From Flavobacteriaceae bacterium (GTDB lineage Bacteria > Bacteroidota > Bacteroidia > Flavobacteriales > Flavobacteriaceae): a stretch of 61,361 bases of DNA. The DNA lies in NCBI GenBank assembly GCA_012959395.1, contig DUDG01000036.1, positions 2,059 to 63,419 on the forward strand. Direction: 5' to 3'. Position numbers and translations under genes: made by a program. This document shows positions 37,263 to 45,605 of this stretch, one piece after another. The notes under the pieces were generated by a model that saw only the letters and a program-made list of their open reading frames with translations, was not told where the DNA came from and ran no database searches. Numbering within the stretch: position 1 is the first letter of the stretch; each line of letters starts with the position of its first letter.

Positions 37263-38474
37263 TTATAAAATAGTTAGATACCAAACACTAAAGAATGTTA
37301 AGAAAAGTAATCCTAAAACACTTAAAATATTTATCATTAGAGAAGGTCTACAGTTTTTTGGAGTATGATGACTATTTATAAGTTTGAAATTAATAAATGC
37401 GTAAAATGGAGCTGTAATAAAAGATAGTATAGTAGCTATTTTAACTAAAAATCCCATTTCTGATATAAAAAATATAAAAATTAAAAGTGTCCCTAAAGCT
37501 AATATTATAATCCAAAAATTATAATTGTCAACCTTTTTAAAGCCAAGTAATCTAGAAGTTATTTTCATAGCCCTTGGTGAGGCATCTAAACAAGTTATAG
37601 TTGTACTAAACATAGTTGTAAATGCTGCAATAGCAATTATTATAAAGACTCCACTTCCAATAGAATCTGTATATAAATTAATTAATTGTTTGGCAAATTC
37701 ACCTCCTTGATTAGAAAATGATTCTCCACTTCCATACATTACAAATGCTCCAAGAGCAATAAAACAAATTCCTAAAATGATTGTAGTTAAATATCCAATA
37801 TTAAAATCAAGAATTATATCATTATCATTTATGTTTTTTTCTTTTTTCTTTTTTTCTAAAGTCCAGATAGACTGCCAAATTGAGACATCTAGTGGAGCAG
37901 GCATCCAGCCCATAAAAGCAACAATAAATGCAATGCCAACTTGATCTTTAGGAAAAACTTGTGATATTTCAATTGTATTTGAAGAATTAATACTTGCAAA
38001 AAATACTGCTACTATTGTGCTAATTGCTAAGATTATTATGACAAATTTCATTAATTTATCTAAAAATTTATATTGACCAACTAGTAAAATGATTAAGCAA
38101 CAAAATGTTATTATGGCAGCCCAGATAGTAATATTAGTTGTTATTCCGAATAACTCTATAGCCAAGCCTGCTGTAACTATTGTAACAGCTGTCTGAATGG
38201 TAAACATAGTAATTAGAGATAAAATCAGATAAATAACTAATACATAATTTCCTAATTTTTTATATCCATCTAATAATGTTTCTCCTGTTGCCATCGAATA
38301 TTTCGGTCCAAATAAAAAAAAAGGGTATTTAAATAAAGTGGAAAGAGCTAGAGCCCATATTAATCCAAAACTAAAATCTGCTCCAGCTCTAGTTGATTGA
38401 ACTAAATGAGAAACCCCTATGGCAGCTCCTGCAAAAAGTAATCCAGGTCCTAATTTTTTTATTAATCCTCTCAT
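37263..38474 (-). CDS. Nramp-related divalent metal transporter with altered metal motifs
   Basis: A 403-residue polytopic membrane protein (about 11 helices) with the overall Nramp pattern: GPGLLFAGAAIG in helix 1 and RAGADFSFGL after it. In canonical Nramp/MntH the helix-1 metal motif reads DPGN; here the aligned residues are Gly20-Val-Ser-His23. The helix-6 MPH motif reads MPAP. Substrate could therefore differ from Mn2+/Fe2+. The ATG overlaps the sigma-factor stop by one base (TAATG), which indicates tight co-expression. Confidence 0.85.
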   Translation of the reverse strand: MRGLIKKLGPGLLFAGAAIGVSHLVQSTRAGADFSFGLIWALALSTLFKYPFFLFGPKYSMATGETLLDGYKKLGNYVLVIYLILSLITMFTIQTAVTIVTAGLAIELFGITTNITIWAAIITFCCLIILLVGQYKFLDKLMKFVIIILAISTIVAVFFASINSSNTIEISQVFPKDQVGIAFIVAFMGWMPAPLDVSIWQSIWTLEKKKKEKNINDNDIILDFNIGYLTTIILGICFIALGAFVMYGSGESFSNQGGEFAKQLINLYTDSIGSGVFIIIAIAAFTTMFSTTITCLDASPRAMKITSRLLGFKKVDNYNFWIIILALGTLLIFIFFISEMGFLVKIATILSFITAPFYAFINFKLINSHHTPKNCRPSLMINILSVLGLLFLTFFSVWYLTIL

Positions 38475-39019
38475 TATTCTTGTATTATTTCAGCTAAAAC
38501 TTTTTTTGCTCTTAAAACCCTAACTTTAATATTATTTATCGGTTGATTTAGCTTTGTAGACATTTCCTTATAACTCAATTCATCAAAATATTTAAGTTCA
38601 ATTACTTTTTTATAGCTAGGTTTTAACTTATTTATTTTTGATTTTAAAGATTTTAATTTTTGTTCATTAATTAGATTGTCTTCTGCACTAGGAGAACTTT
38701 CAATAATTATATTAAATTCATCTGATTCATTAAAATTGAGCTTAATTTTGTTTTTTCTTAATTGATCTATATGAAGGTTTTTAGATATAGTAATTACCCA
38801 AGTTTTAAAAACAAATTTATCGTTGTAGGTTTTAATTTTTTCAAAAGCCTTAGCAAAGCTTTCAATTGTTATGTCTTCAGCATTGGATTCATTATTTGTT
38901 CTTTTTAATTGAAAATTATAGACATCATCCCAATATCTGTTTAATAAGAAGCTAAATGCATTTTGATTATTTTCCTTTGCGAGGATTATTTGATTTTTAA
39001 TAATAGTATTATCTTTCAA
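38474..39019 (-). CDS. Sigma-70 family (ECF-like) RNA polymerase sigma factor
   Basis: A 181-residue sigma factor with only regions 2 and 4. Region 2 includes AEDITIESFAKAFEKI and a following TWVITISKNLHIDQLRK helix; region 4 has the helix-turn-helix around LKYFDELSYKEMSTKLNQP. No ZAS-type anti-sigma gene is adjacent. Instead it sits between a small cysteine-rich membrane protein (4 bp upstream) and the Nramp-like transporter (1-bp overlap). Regulation of the transporter or of envelope genes is an inference from this context. Confidence 0.92.
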   Translation of the reverse strand: MKDNTIIKNQIILAKENNQNAFSFLLNRYWDDVYNFQLKRTNNESNAEDITIESFAKAFEKIKTYNDKFVFKTWVITISKNLHIDQLRKNKIKLNFNESDEFNIIIESSPSAEDNLINEQKLKSLKSKINKLKPSYKKVIELKYFDELSYKEMSTKLNQPINNIKVRVLRAKKVLAEIIQE

Positions 39020-39023
39020 ATTA

Positions 39024-39227
39024 TTAATTCAAATTTATTTCAGGATTTTTACACTCTGTTTCGTTTGGAAGTTTTCCGCAAATTCCACATGGCTCATTGT
39101 TTTTATTTAGAAATGGACTTGCACTTGCACATGTGCCGGAAAATTTACCATTTTTTTTAACTAAAATTTTAATGGCAATACCTGCAAAGGCAAGACCTAG
39201 TAATATAAAAGTGATTACAAATAACAT
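39024..39227 (-). CDS. Small Cys-rich single-pass membrane protein
   Basis: A 67-residue protein: one transmembrane helix (residues 2-19), a basic stretch (KILVKKNGK), then a small domain with four cysteines at positions 33, 47, 50 and 59, including CGIC and an NETEC ending. The basic residues after the helix suggest that the Cys domain faces the cytoplasm. Similar small 'membrane or secreted' proteins exist in Flavobacteriia, as far as I remember, but have no assigned function. The cysteines could bind zinc or an iron-sulfur cluster, or be redox-active. It lies between murB (8 bp) and the sigma factor (4 bp). Confidence 0.8.
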   Translation of the reverse strand: MLFVITFILLGLAFAGIAIKILVKKNGKFSGTCASASPFLNKNNEPCGICGKLPNETECKNPEINLN

Positions 39228-39235
39228 ATAAACAT

Positions 39236-40255
39236 TTAATTATCAATAATATTTACTTCCTCTTCAAGCAAGATATTAAATTTTTTTAAAACTTTATTTT
39301 TAATTTTTTGAGAAAAATTAAAAATTTCAAGTCCAGATGCTTTCCCGTGATTTACAATAATTAAAGCATGCTTATCGTAAGTTCCGGTATTACCATCTCG
39401 TAATCCTTTAAAACCACAACTTTCTATAAGCCAAGCTGCTGGAATCTTTACTTTATTTTTTGACATTTTATAATAAGGAATATTGTCTTCTTTCTTTTTA
39501 AGTTTTTTATATTTAATATTATCAACTACAGGATTTTTGAAAAAACTCCCACAATTACCTATTAGTTTTGGATCGGGAAGTTTGCTAGATCTTATATTAA
39601 TTACAGATTTTGAAATGTCATTAATAGTAGGATTAAGTATATTATTATTTTTTAAATCATTTTTTAGAGGTTCATAAGAATAATCTATTACATGATTATT
39701 TTTTGAAAGTTTAAAAATCACATTAGTAATGATATATTTATTTTTTAATTCTTCTTTAAAAATAGAACTTCTATAAGAAAAATTACATTGAATATTTTTA
39801 AAAATTCTAAGAGAACCTGTTTCTATTGAAATAGCTCTGCAACTTTCAAACACATCTTTTAATTCTACTCCGTAAGCCCCAATATTTTGAATAGGTGCGC
39901 TACCTACATTTCCAGGAATTAGACTTAAATTTTCTAATCCACCATAATTATTAGTTAAACACCAATTAACTAGATCATCCCATACTTCTCCAGCTCCAAC
40001 AGAAATTAGAATACTATTATTGTTTTCATTTATTACTTCAATTCCTTTTATTTGAATTTTTAGGATAGGTTTATCAATATCATTTTTAAAGAGTGTATTT
40101 GTTCCTCCTCCTAATATTATCGAGTCAGGTTCTTTATTTGAAACTAAAAAATCAATAATTTCTTTTTCGCTATTTATTATATTGAAATTTGAAGAAAAAC
40201 AATCTACTCTAAAACTATTTAAATCCTTTAGTGATGTTTTGTTTTTTGTTTTCAA
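39236..40255 (-). CDS. murB: UDP-N-acetylmuramate dehydrogenase MurB (TTG start)
   Basis: FAD enzyme that reduces UDP-GlcNAc-enolpyruvate to UDP-MurNAc in peptidoglycan synthesis. FAD-binding blocks ILGGGTNTLF and GNVGSAPIQNIGAYG are clear, the SYRSSIFK segment carries the conserved Tyr/Arg, and GNCGSFFKNP holds the catalytic Ser. The 339-residue length is normal. The only in-frame start that gives the usual N-terminus (SLKDLNSF) is TTG at 40255-40253; no ATG precedes it. It probably heads the unit murB - Cys-rich protein - sigma factor - Nramp. Confidence 0.95.
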   Translation of the reverse strand: MKTKNKTSLKDLNSFRVDCFSSNFNIINSEKEIIDFLVSNKEPDSIILGGGTNTLFKNDIDKPILKIQIKGIEVINENNNSILISVGAGEVWDDLVNWCLTNNYGGLENLSLIPGNVGSAPIQNIGAYGVELKDVFESCRAISIETGSLRIFKNIQCNFSYRSSIFKEELKNKYIITNVIFKLSKNNHVIDYSYEPLKNDLKNNNILNPTINDISKSVINIRSSKLPDPKLIGNCGSFFKNPVVDNIKYKKLKKKEDNIPYYKMSKNKVKIPAAWLIESCGFKGLRDGNTGTYDKHALIIVNHGKASGLEIFNFSQKIKNKVLKKFNILLEEEVNIIDN

Positions 40256-40288
40256 TTTATTGTATAATAAAAAAGAATTTTATACTTG

Positions 40289-40693
40289 TTATTTTTCTTC
40301 TTCAATATCTTCATCAGGTTCCGGTAAAACTTCACCTTTAATTCTTAAGATAATATTTGAAGTTTTAGCATTTGAGTTAATGGTAATTGCTTTTTGAAAA
40401 ATTCCAGTTCTTTTAGTGTCGTATTTCACTTCTATTTTTCCGGATTCACCTGGTAATATAGGTTTTTCAGGTTTTTTAGGAATAGTACATCCACAAGAAG
40501 AAAAAATTCTTGAAAAAATTAAAGGAGCATTCCCAGTATTTTTAAATTCAAAAACCCTAACCCCATCTTCTCCATTTTCAATAGTTCCATAATCTATAAT
40601 TGTTTCTTTAAATTCAATTTCAGCTAATTTTTCTTGAGATATTAATGGGCTTGAGGTAAAAATTAATGTAAAAATTAATATGATTTTTTTCAT
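40289..40693 (-). CDS. DUF1573 secreted protein
   Basis: A 134-residue exported protein with a Sec signal peptide (about residues 1-19). The mature part is the immunoglobulin-like DUF1573 domain: EFKNTGNAPLIF followed by SSCGCTIP and PGESGKIEVKYDT. The Cys-Gly-Cys pair is typical. These proteins are abundant in Bacteroidetes periplasms; no function is established. The C-terminus is a short acidic tail. It lies 33 bp upstream of murB on the same strand. Confidence 0.9.
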   Translation of the reverse strand: MKKIILIFTLIFTSSPLISQEKLAEIEFKETIIDYGTIENGEDGVRVFEFKNTGNAPLIFSRIFSSCGCTIPKKPEKPILPGESGKIEVKYDTKRTGIFQKAITINSNAKTSNIILRIKGEVLPEPDEDIEEEK

Positions 40694-40734
40694 TTTATTT
40701 ATTTTAATTAAAACTATGACTTTTAAATATATTA

Positions 40735-40742
40735 CAAAAATA
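40735..40742 (-). promoter_or_regulatory. Possible -7 box (TATTTTTG) for the DUF1573/murB unit
   Basis: On the minus strand TATTTTTG fits TANNTTTG and lies 41 bp before the DUF1573 ATG. No TTG at the right spacing was found. Confidence 0.3.
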
Positions 40743-40774
40743 CAACTTACCTTTTAAATTACTTTTTAGTTGAC

Positions 40775-40782
40775 TACTTTTG
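40775..40782 (+). promoter_or_regulatory. Possible -7 box (TACTTTTG) for valS
   Basis: TACTTTTG fits TANNTTTG and ends 24 bp before valS. A T-run ending about 19 bp upstream could serve as a degenerate -33 element. Confidence 0.4.
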
Positions 40783-40806
40783 TTTCTAGAATAACTAAAT
40801 TATAAG

Positions 40807-43416
40807 ATGGAAATAGCTAAAAACTTTGATGCTAAAACTTTGGAATCAAAGTGGTACAAATTTTGGATGGATAATAACTATTTTCATTCTAAACCAAATG
40901 ATAAACCTGCATACACTATTGTAATTCCCCCTCCTAATGTAACGGGAATTCTTCATATGGGTCATATGTTGAATAATACTATTCAAGATATTTTAGTTCG
41001 TAGAGCTAGACTAATGGGTTTTAATGCATGCTGGGTTCCAGGTACAGATCATGCTTCGATTGCAACGGAAGCTAAAGTTGTTGAAAAGTTAAAGAATTTA
41101 GGTATAAGCAAGTATGATCTATCTCGTGAAGAGTTTTTAGATCATGCATGGAATTGGACAGAAGAACATGGAGGATTAATATTAGAGCAGTTAAAAAAAT
41201 TAGGTTGTTCTTGTGATTGGGATAGAACGAAATTTACTTTAGATAAAGATATGTCTGAGTCAGTAATTAAAGTTTTTATCAATTTATTTGAGAAGAACTT
41301 AATATATAAAGGCTATAGAATGGTAAATTGGGATCCAGAAGCCAAGACAACTTTATCAAATGAAGAGGTGATTTATGTAGAAGAGAATAGTAAAATTTAT
41401 TATATCAAATATCAAATATCAAACTCTAGTGAAAGTATAACAGTAGCAACTACTAGACCTGAAACAATTTTTGGTGATACTGCAATTGCGGTAAATCCTA
41501 ATGATGAAAGGTATATGAGTTTAATAGGTAAGAATGCAATAATTCCAATATTAAATAAAAAAATTCCTATTATAACAGATGATTATGTAGATATTGAATT
41601 TGGAACTGGATGTTTAAAAGTAACTCCAGCCCATAGTGAAAATGACAAAATAATTGGAGACAAACATAATTTAGAAATTGTAGATATTTTTAATGATGAT
41701 GCTACATTAAATGATTTTGGATTACATTACAGTGGACAAGATAGATTTGTTGTTAGATCTAAAATTTTAAATGAATTAAAAGATTTAGATTCTTTAGTAA
41801 GTGTTAAATCATATACCAATAAAGTTGGCAAATCTGAAAGAACCAAATGTATTATTGAACCTAAATTGTCTGAACAGTGGTTTTTGAAAATGGATAAAAT
41901 TTCAAAACCAGCTCTTAAAGTGGTAATGGATGATGAGATTAAGCTTTTTCCTAAAAAGTTTAAAAACACTTACAAAAATTGGATGGAAAACATTAGAGAT
42001 TGGAATATATCAAGACAACTTTGGTGGGGACATCAAATTCCAGTTTATTATTATGGAACTAAAAAAAATGAATTTGTTGTTGCTGAAAATATTGATCAAG
42101 CTCTTGATAAAGCTATAGAGATAAGTGGCAATTCAAAATTAGAAAAAAAGAATTTAATACAAGATAAGGATGTTTTGGACACTTGGTTTTCATCATGGTT
42201 GTGGCCTATAAGCGTATTTGATGGAATTAGAAATCCAGAAAATGAAGATTTTAAATACTATTACCCAACAAATGATTTAGTAACTGGTCCAGATATCATG
42301 TTTTTCTGGGTTGCTAGAATGATTGTTTCCGGTTTAGAGTTTAAAAAAACAAAACCTTTCAATTCAGTTTACTTCACTGGTTTAGTTAGAGATAAACAAG
42401 GTAGAAAAATGTCTAAGCAACTTGGGAATTCACCTAATGCATTGAAATTAATTGAAGATTTTGGTGCTGACAGTGTTAGGGTAGGACTTTTATTAAGCGC
42501 ACCAGCAGGAAATGATCTTTTATTTGATGAATCATTATGTCAGCAGGGCAAAAATTTTTCTAACAAAGTATGGAACTCTTACAGGTTAGTTAAATCATGG
42601 AATGTTTCTAACACTTTGAAGCAAAGTGAATCATCTTTGGTTGGACTAAATTGGTTTGAAAACAAATTTAATTCTAAACTAATTGAAATTAATGATCACT
42701 TTAAAAAATATAGAATCTCAGACGCCTTAATGACTATCTATAAATTAGTATGGGATGATTTTTGTTCCTGGTATTTAGAAATTATAAAACCAGGACATGG
42801 TGAATCAATTGATTTAGAAACTTATAATCAAACATTGTATTTACTTAAAAAATGTTTAATAATTTTACATCCATTTATGCCATTTATTAGTGAAGAGATT
42901 TGGGATGGAATAAAAAACAAAAAAGACTATCCTTTAATTATTTCAAACTGGCCAAGTTTAAAAAAAGTTGATAATATAATTCTTGATGATTTTGATCATA
43001 TTTCAGCTCTTATTACAAGTATCAGAAAGTATAGAAATGAAAAAGGTATTTCTTATAAAGAAAAATTAGAATTGTTTTGTAATGTAAATCTAAATTCTCA
43101 GCTAAAGAGTATTGTCATGAAGTTATCTAATTCTGAGCTAAGAGATGATTTTTTAAATAAATCTGATGAAGCTCACTCTATAATTGTTAGTAGCAAAGAA
43201 TACTTTATTAACAACTTGTCAAATCAAAAAGAAGATTTAGAGAAAATCAAGCAAGATTTAGATTATAATTTAGGATTTTTAAAATCCATACAAGCGAAAT
43301 TAATCAATAAGAAATTTGTTGATAATGCTCCGGAAAATGTGATTAAAAATGAAAGAAAAAAAGAAGAAGACATATTAATTAAAATTAAAATGCTTGAATT
43401 AAAATTAAAAAAATAA
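40807..43416 (+). CDS. valS: Valine--tRNA ligase
   Basis: Class I synthetase for tRNA-Val, including the tRNA-Val(UAC) encoded in this window. The HIGH signature appears as HMGH (50-53) after PPPNVTG, and the KMSKS loop as KMSKQ (534-538), the substitution being within normal variation. The large editing insert (TTRPETIFGDTAI) is present, as is the C-terminal coiled-coil arm with a long Lys/Glu-rich end. The 869-residue length is normal. It stops 1 bp before the convergent psd stop. Confidence 0.97.
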   Translation: MEIAKNFDAKTLESKWYKFWMDNNYFHSKPNDKPAYTIVIPPPNVTGILHMGHMLNNTIQDILVRRARLMGFNACWVPGTDHASIATEAKVVEKLKNLGISKYDLSREEFLDHAWNWTEEHGGLILEQLKKLGCSCDWDRTKFTLDKDMSESVIKVFINLFEKNLIYKGYRMVNWDPEAKTTLSNEEVIYVEENSKIYYIKYQISNSSESITVATTRPETIFGDTAIAVNPNDERYMSLIGKNAIIPILNKKIPIITDDYVDIEFGTGCLKVTPAHSENDKIIGDKHNLEIVDIFNDDATLNDFGLHYSGQDRFVVRSKILNELKDLDSLVSVKSYTNKVGKSERTKCIIEPKLSEQWFLKMDKISKPALKVVMDDEIKLFPKKFKNTYKNWMENIRDWNISRQLWWGHQIPVYYYGTKKNEFVVAENIDQALDKAIEISGNSKLEKKNLIQDKDVLDTWFSSWLWPISVFDGIRNPENEDFKYYYPTNDLVTGPDIMFFWVARMIVSGLEFKKTKPFNSVYFTGLVRDKQGRKMSKQLGNSPNALKLIEDFGADSVRVGLLLSAPAGNDLLFDESLCQQGKNFSNKVWNSYRLVKSWNVSNTLKQSESSLVGLNWFENKFNSKLIEINDHFKKYRISDALMTIYKLVWDDFCSWYLEIIKPGHGESIDLETYNQTLYLLKKCLIILHPFMPFISEEIWDGIKNKKDYPLIISNWPSLKKVDNIILDDFDHISALITSIRKYRNEKGISYKEKLELFCNVNLNSQLKSIVMKLSNSELRDDFLNKSDEAHSIIVSSKEYFINNLSNQKEDLEKIKQDLDYNLGFLKSIQAKLINKKFVDNAPENVIKNERKKEEDILIKIKMLELKLKK

Positions 43417-43417
43417 T

Positions 43418-44068
43418 TTATTTTTCAGCTATAGTATCTTTCCCCCCTTTTACTATTTGATTTAATTTAACTTTGATTTTTGAATTCAATGGCAAAAAAA
43501 GATCAACCCTAGATCCAAATTTTATAAATCCTGCATCAGTTCCTTGTGTTACAATATCTCCAACCTTTGCGTAATTAACAATTCTTCTAGCAACTGCTCC
43601 AGCAATTTGTCTATAAAGTACTTCACCAAAAATTTTATTTTCGATTACTACTGTCGTTCTCTCATTTTTTTCTGATGATTTAGGATGCCATGCTACCAAA
43701 TATTTACCAGGGTGGTATTTACTGAAATTTACAATTCCACTATTAGCATATCTTGTTACATGTACATTTAATGGAGACATGAAGACAGATATTTGAATTC
43801 TTTCATCTTTAAAATATTCCTTTTCATAAACCTTTTCTATAGCAACAACTTTTCCGTCTACTGGAGATATTATTAAAGAATCATTTAGTATAGTTGATCT
43901 TTTTGGATTTCTAAAAAATTGTAGAATTAATCCCATTAGTATTAATGTAATAATCCCAATGGTTTTAGTTATCATTGGACTAGTTATTAATTGTGCAGAG
44001 ACAAGATTAACAATTATCGTAACAATTAAAGATATTACAATTATCGTATAGCCTTCTTTATGAAACAT
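43418..44068 (-). CDS. psd: Phosphatidylserine decarboxylase (short Psd/Asd type)
   Basis: Makes phosphatidylethanolamine from phosphatidylserine. The 216-residue short form has two N-terminal hydrophobic helices, SPVDGKVVAIEK, the HVTRYANSG block and a C-terminal FGSRVDLFLP motif, where cleavage between Gly and Ser would create the pyruvoyl group. All key parts are visible. It overlaps the end of cdsA by 11 bp and is the last gene of the rsfS-ftsH-LUD-cdsA-psd series. Confidence 0.93.
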   Translation of the reverse strand: MFHKEGYTIIVISLIVTIIVNLVSAQLITSPMITKTIGIITLILMGLILQFFRNPKRSTILNDSLIISPVDGKVVAIEKVYEKEYFKDERIQISVFMSPLNVHVTRYANSGIVNFSKYHPGKYLVAWHPKSSEKNERTTVVIENKIFGEVLYRQIAGAVARRIVNYAKVGDIVTQGTDAGFIKFGSRVDLFLPLNSKIKVKLNQIVKGGKDTIAEK

Positions 44069-44897
44069 ATATAAATATTTTTATAGTTAGATAAATAAAT
44101 GGTGCGGCAAATATAATACTATCCATTCGATCATAAAGACCACCGTGGCCAGGTAGAAATTTCCCGCTATCTTTTACTCCAGCTTCTCTTTTAAATTGTG
44201 ATTGAACTAGATCGCCCAATGCTCCTAAAGAACTCGTTAAAAGGCCTATAATTAACCATTGAATAATTGTAAAATCTATGTTTAGATATTTGTGAAAAAA
44301 TAATGAAAGAATTATAGAAAATATGATTCCCCCTAAGAATCCTTCTACACTTTTTTTTGGAGACACAGACTTAAACAAAGGTCTTTTGCCGAAGTTTACT
44401 CCAAATACATAAGCTGCAGAATCAGATACCCATATTAACATTAAAAAACTAAATACAATTAATGGATTATGAGAATTCGTAACGTTAGACATTGTAAAAA
44501 AAATAACAAGAGAACCTACTAAATAAAAATGACCTATAAAACGATTTTTAAGAATTGAAAATGAGAATAGTTTTTTTTTAAGAAGTGAAAACCCAAGAAT
44601 TATATTAGTTAAGATTATAATTAGTAAAAAAATAAGTTGAAATGTAGAATTTTTTGATAATAAAAAAAGAAAAATATACAATGGAAAAGTTAGATAGAGA
44701 ATAAGGTTAGATTTTCCAGAATCTATGGACAAAAAGTTATGATTATAGTCTGTAATGAGTTTGATAAATTCGAAAACTAGAATTAAACTACATATAAAAC
44801 CAACAAAATAAAAAAGATATTGATTATAAAATAAGGAAAACAATAACACTGCAGCATAAGCAATAGCTGTTAAAGATCTTGTATAAAATTCTTTCAT
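44058..44897 (-). CDS. cdsA: Phosphatidate cytidylyltransferase CdsA
   Basis: Integral membrane enzyme that makes CDP-diacylglycerol, the precursor of PE and PG. About eight transmembrane helices. The C-terminal signature is intact: SPKKSVEGFLGG and GDLVQSQFKREAGVKDSG followed by GGLYDRMDS. The 279-residue length is normal. It starts directly after the LUD gene ends (no gap), overlaps psd downstream, and so sits in a phospholipid-synthesis pair. Confidence 0.95.
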   Translation of the reverse strand: MKEFYTRSLTAIAYAAVLLFSLFYNQYLFYFVGFICSLILVFEFIKLITDYNHNFLSIDSGKSNLILYLTFPLYIFLFLLSKNSTFQLIFLLIIILTNIILGFSLLKKKLFSFSILKNRFIGHFYLVGSLVIFFTMSNVTNSHNPLIVFSFLMLIWVSDSAAYVFGVNFGKRPLFKSVSPKKSVEGFLGGIIFSIILSLFFHKYLNIDFTIIQWLIIGLLTSSLGALGDLVQSQFKREAGVKDSGKFLPGHGGLYDRMDSIIFAAPFIYLTIKIFIYVS

Positions 44898-45509
44898 TTA
44901 TAAATCTTCTAATAAAAGAAGGTACAGGTTTTTAGCTGCACTTCCGTAAGTTAAAAAATTATTATTTTCCTTGTCTTGACTATTGAAATTCTTTATTGTA
45001 GTAATGTTAGTAGGCAGGTTGTTAGGATAATTACTTTTAATTCCATTAAGGCCTCCACTTAATGTTTCGGTAAATTGACTAGTTTTTGCGAAAACAATAA
45101 AATTTTTAGGCAGATCATTAACTTTGTGTGATTTTATTTGTTCTGCACATATTAATAAACTTCCATCAATAGCTACTAAAAATTCACATCTGGTTAAGAA
45201 GAATTTAGAGTTTAAATTAGTTTTTGAAATATTTAATTTTGATTTCTCTTTAAAGAAATCTAGAAGCGATTCATCATAGCAGAGTATTTCTACATTTTCC
45301 CATTGATTTTCATCAATTATTTGAGAAAAGAAATTATCACATTCCGATTTATTTTCACAATATAAAAACTTTCCTCCGTTTTCTGTAAAGTTAAAAGTGA
45401 ACCTTTCTTCAATCGGCGCTTTCTTTTTAGGCATATACTTGCCCTCAATATTTTCTTCAGATTGCTCATCAGAACTCTTATTAAAAAAAGATTTAATAAA
45501 TTTTTTCAA
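44898..45509 (-). CDS. LUD-domain protein (LutC/YkgG-like, TTG start)
   Basis: A 203-residue protein whose C-terminal 150 residues fit the LUD (LutC/YkgG) fold: a CDNFFSQI... segment, TRCEFLVAIDGSLLI, an FVAKTSQ... strand and the closing region before YLLLLEDL. LUD domains occur in lactate-utilisation iron-sulfur proteins, but this type lacks any LutA/LutB partner nearby. Its position between ftsH and cdsA is one I recall from other Bacteroidetes. It starts at TTG (45509-45507); the next Met (residue 27) would remove a conserved N-terminal stretch. Function unknown. Confidence 0.8.
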   Translation of the reverse strand: MKKFIKSFFNKSSDEQSEENIEGKYMPKKKAPIEERFTFNFTENGGKFLYCENKSECDNFFSQIIDENQWENVEILCYDESLLDFFKEKSKLNISKTNLNSKFFLTRCEFLVAIDGSLLICAEQIKSHKVNDLPKNFIVFAKTSQFTETLSGGLNGIKSNYPNNLPTNITTIKNFNSQDKENNNFLTYGSAAKNLYLLLLEDL

Positions 45510-45605
45510 TTTTATATTTTTACGAAGTAAAGATAAAAAAACTTGTTGTTAACAGAAGAAATGTTAATAATTATAGATAAAACTATTATTTCAATTAAGA
45601 TCCTT

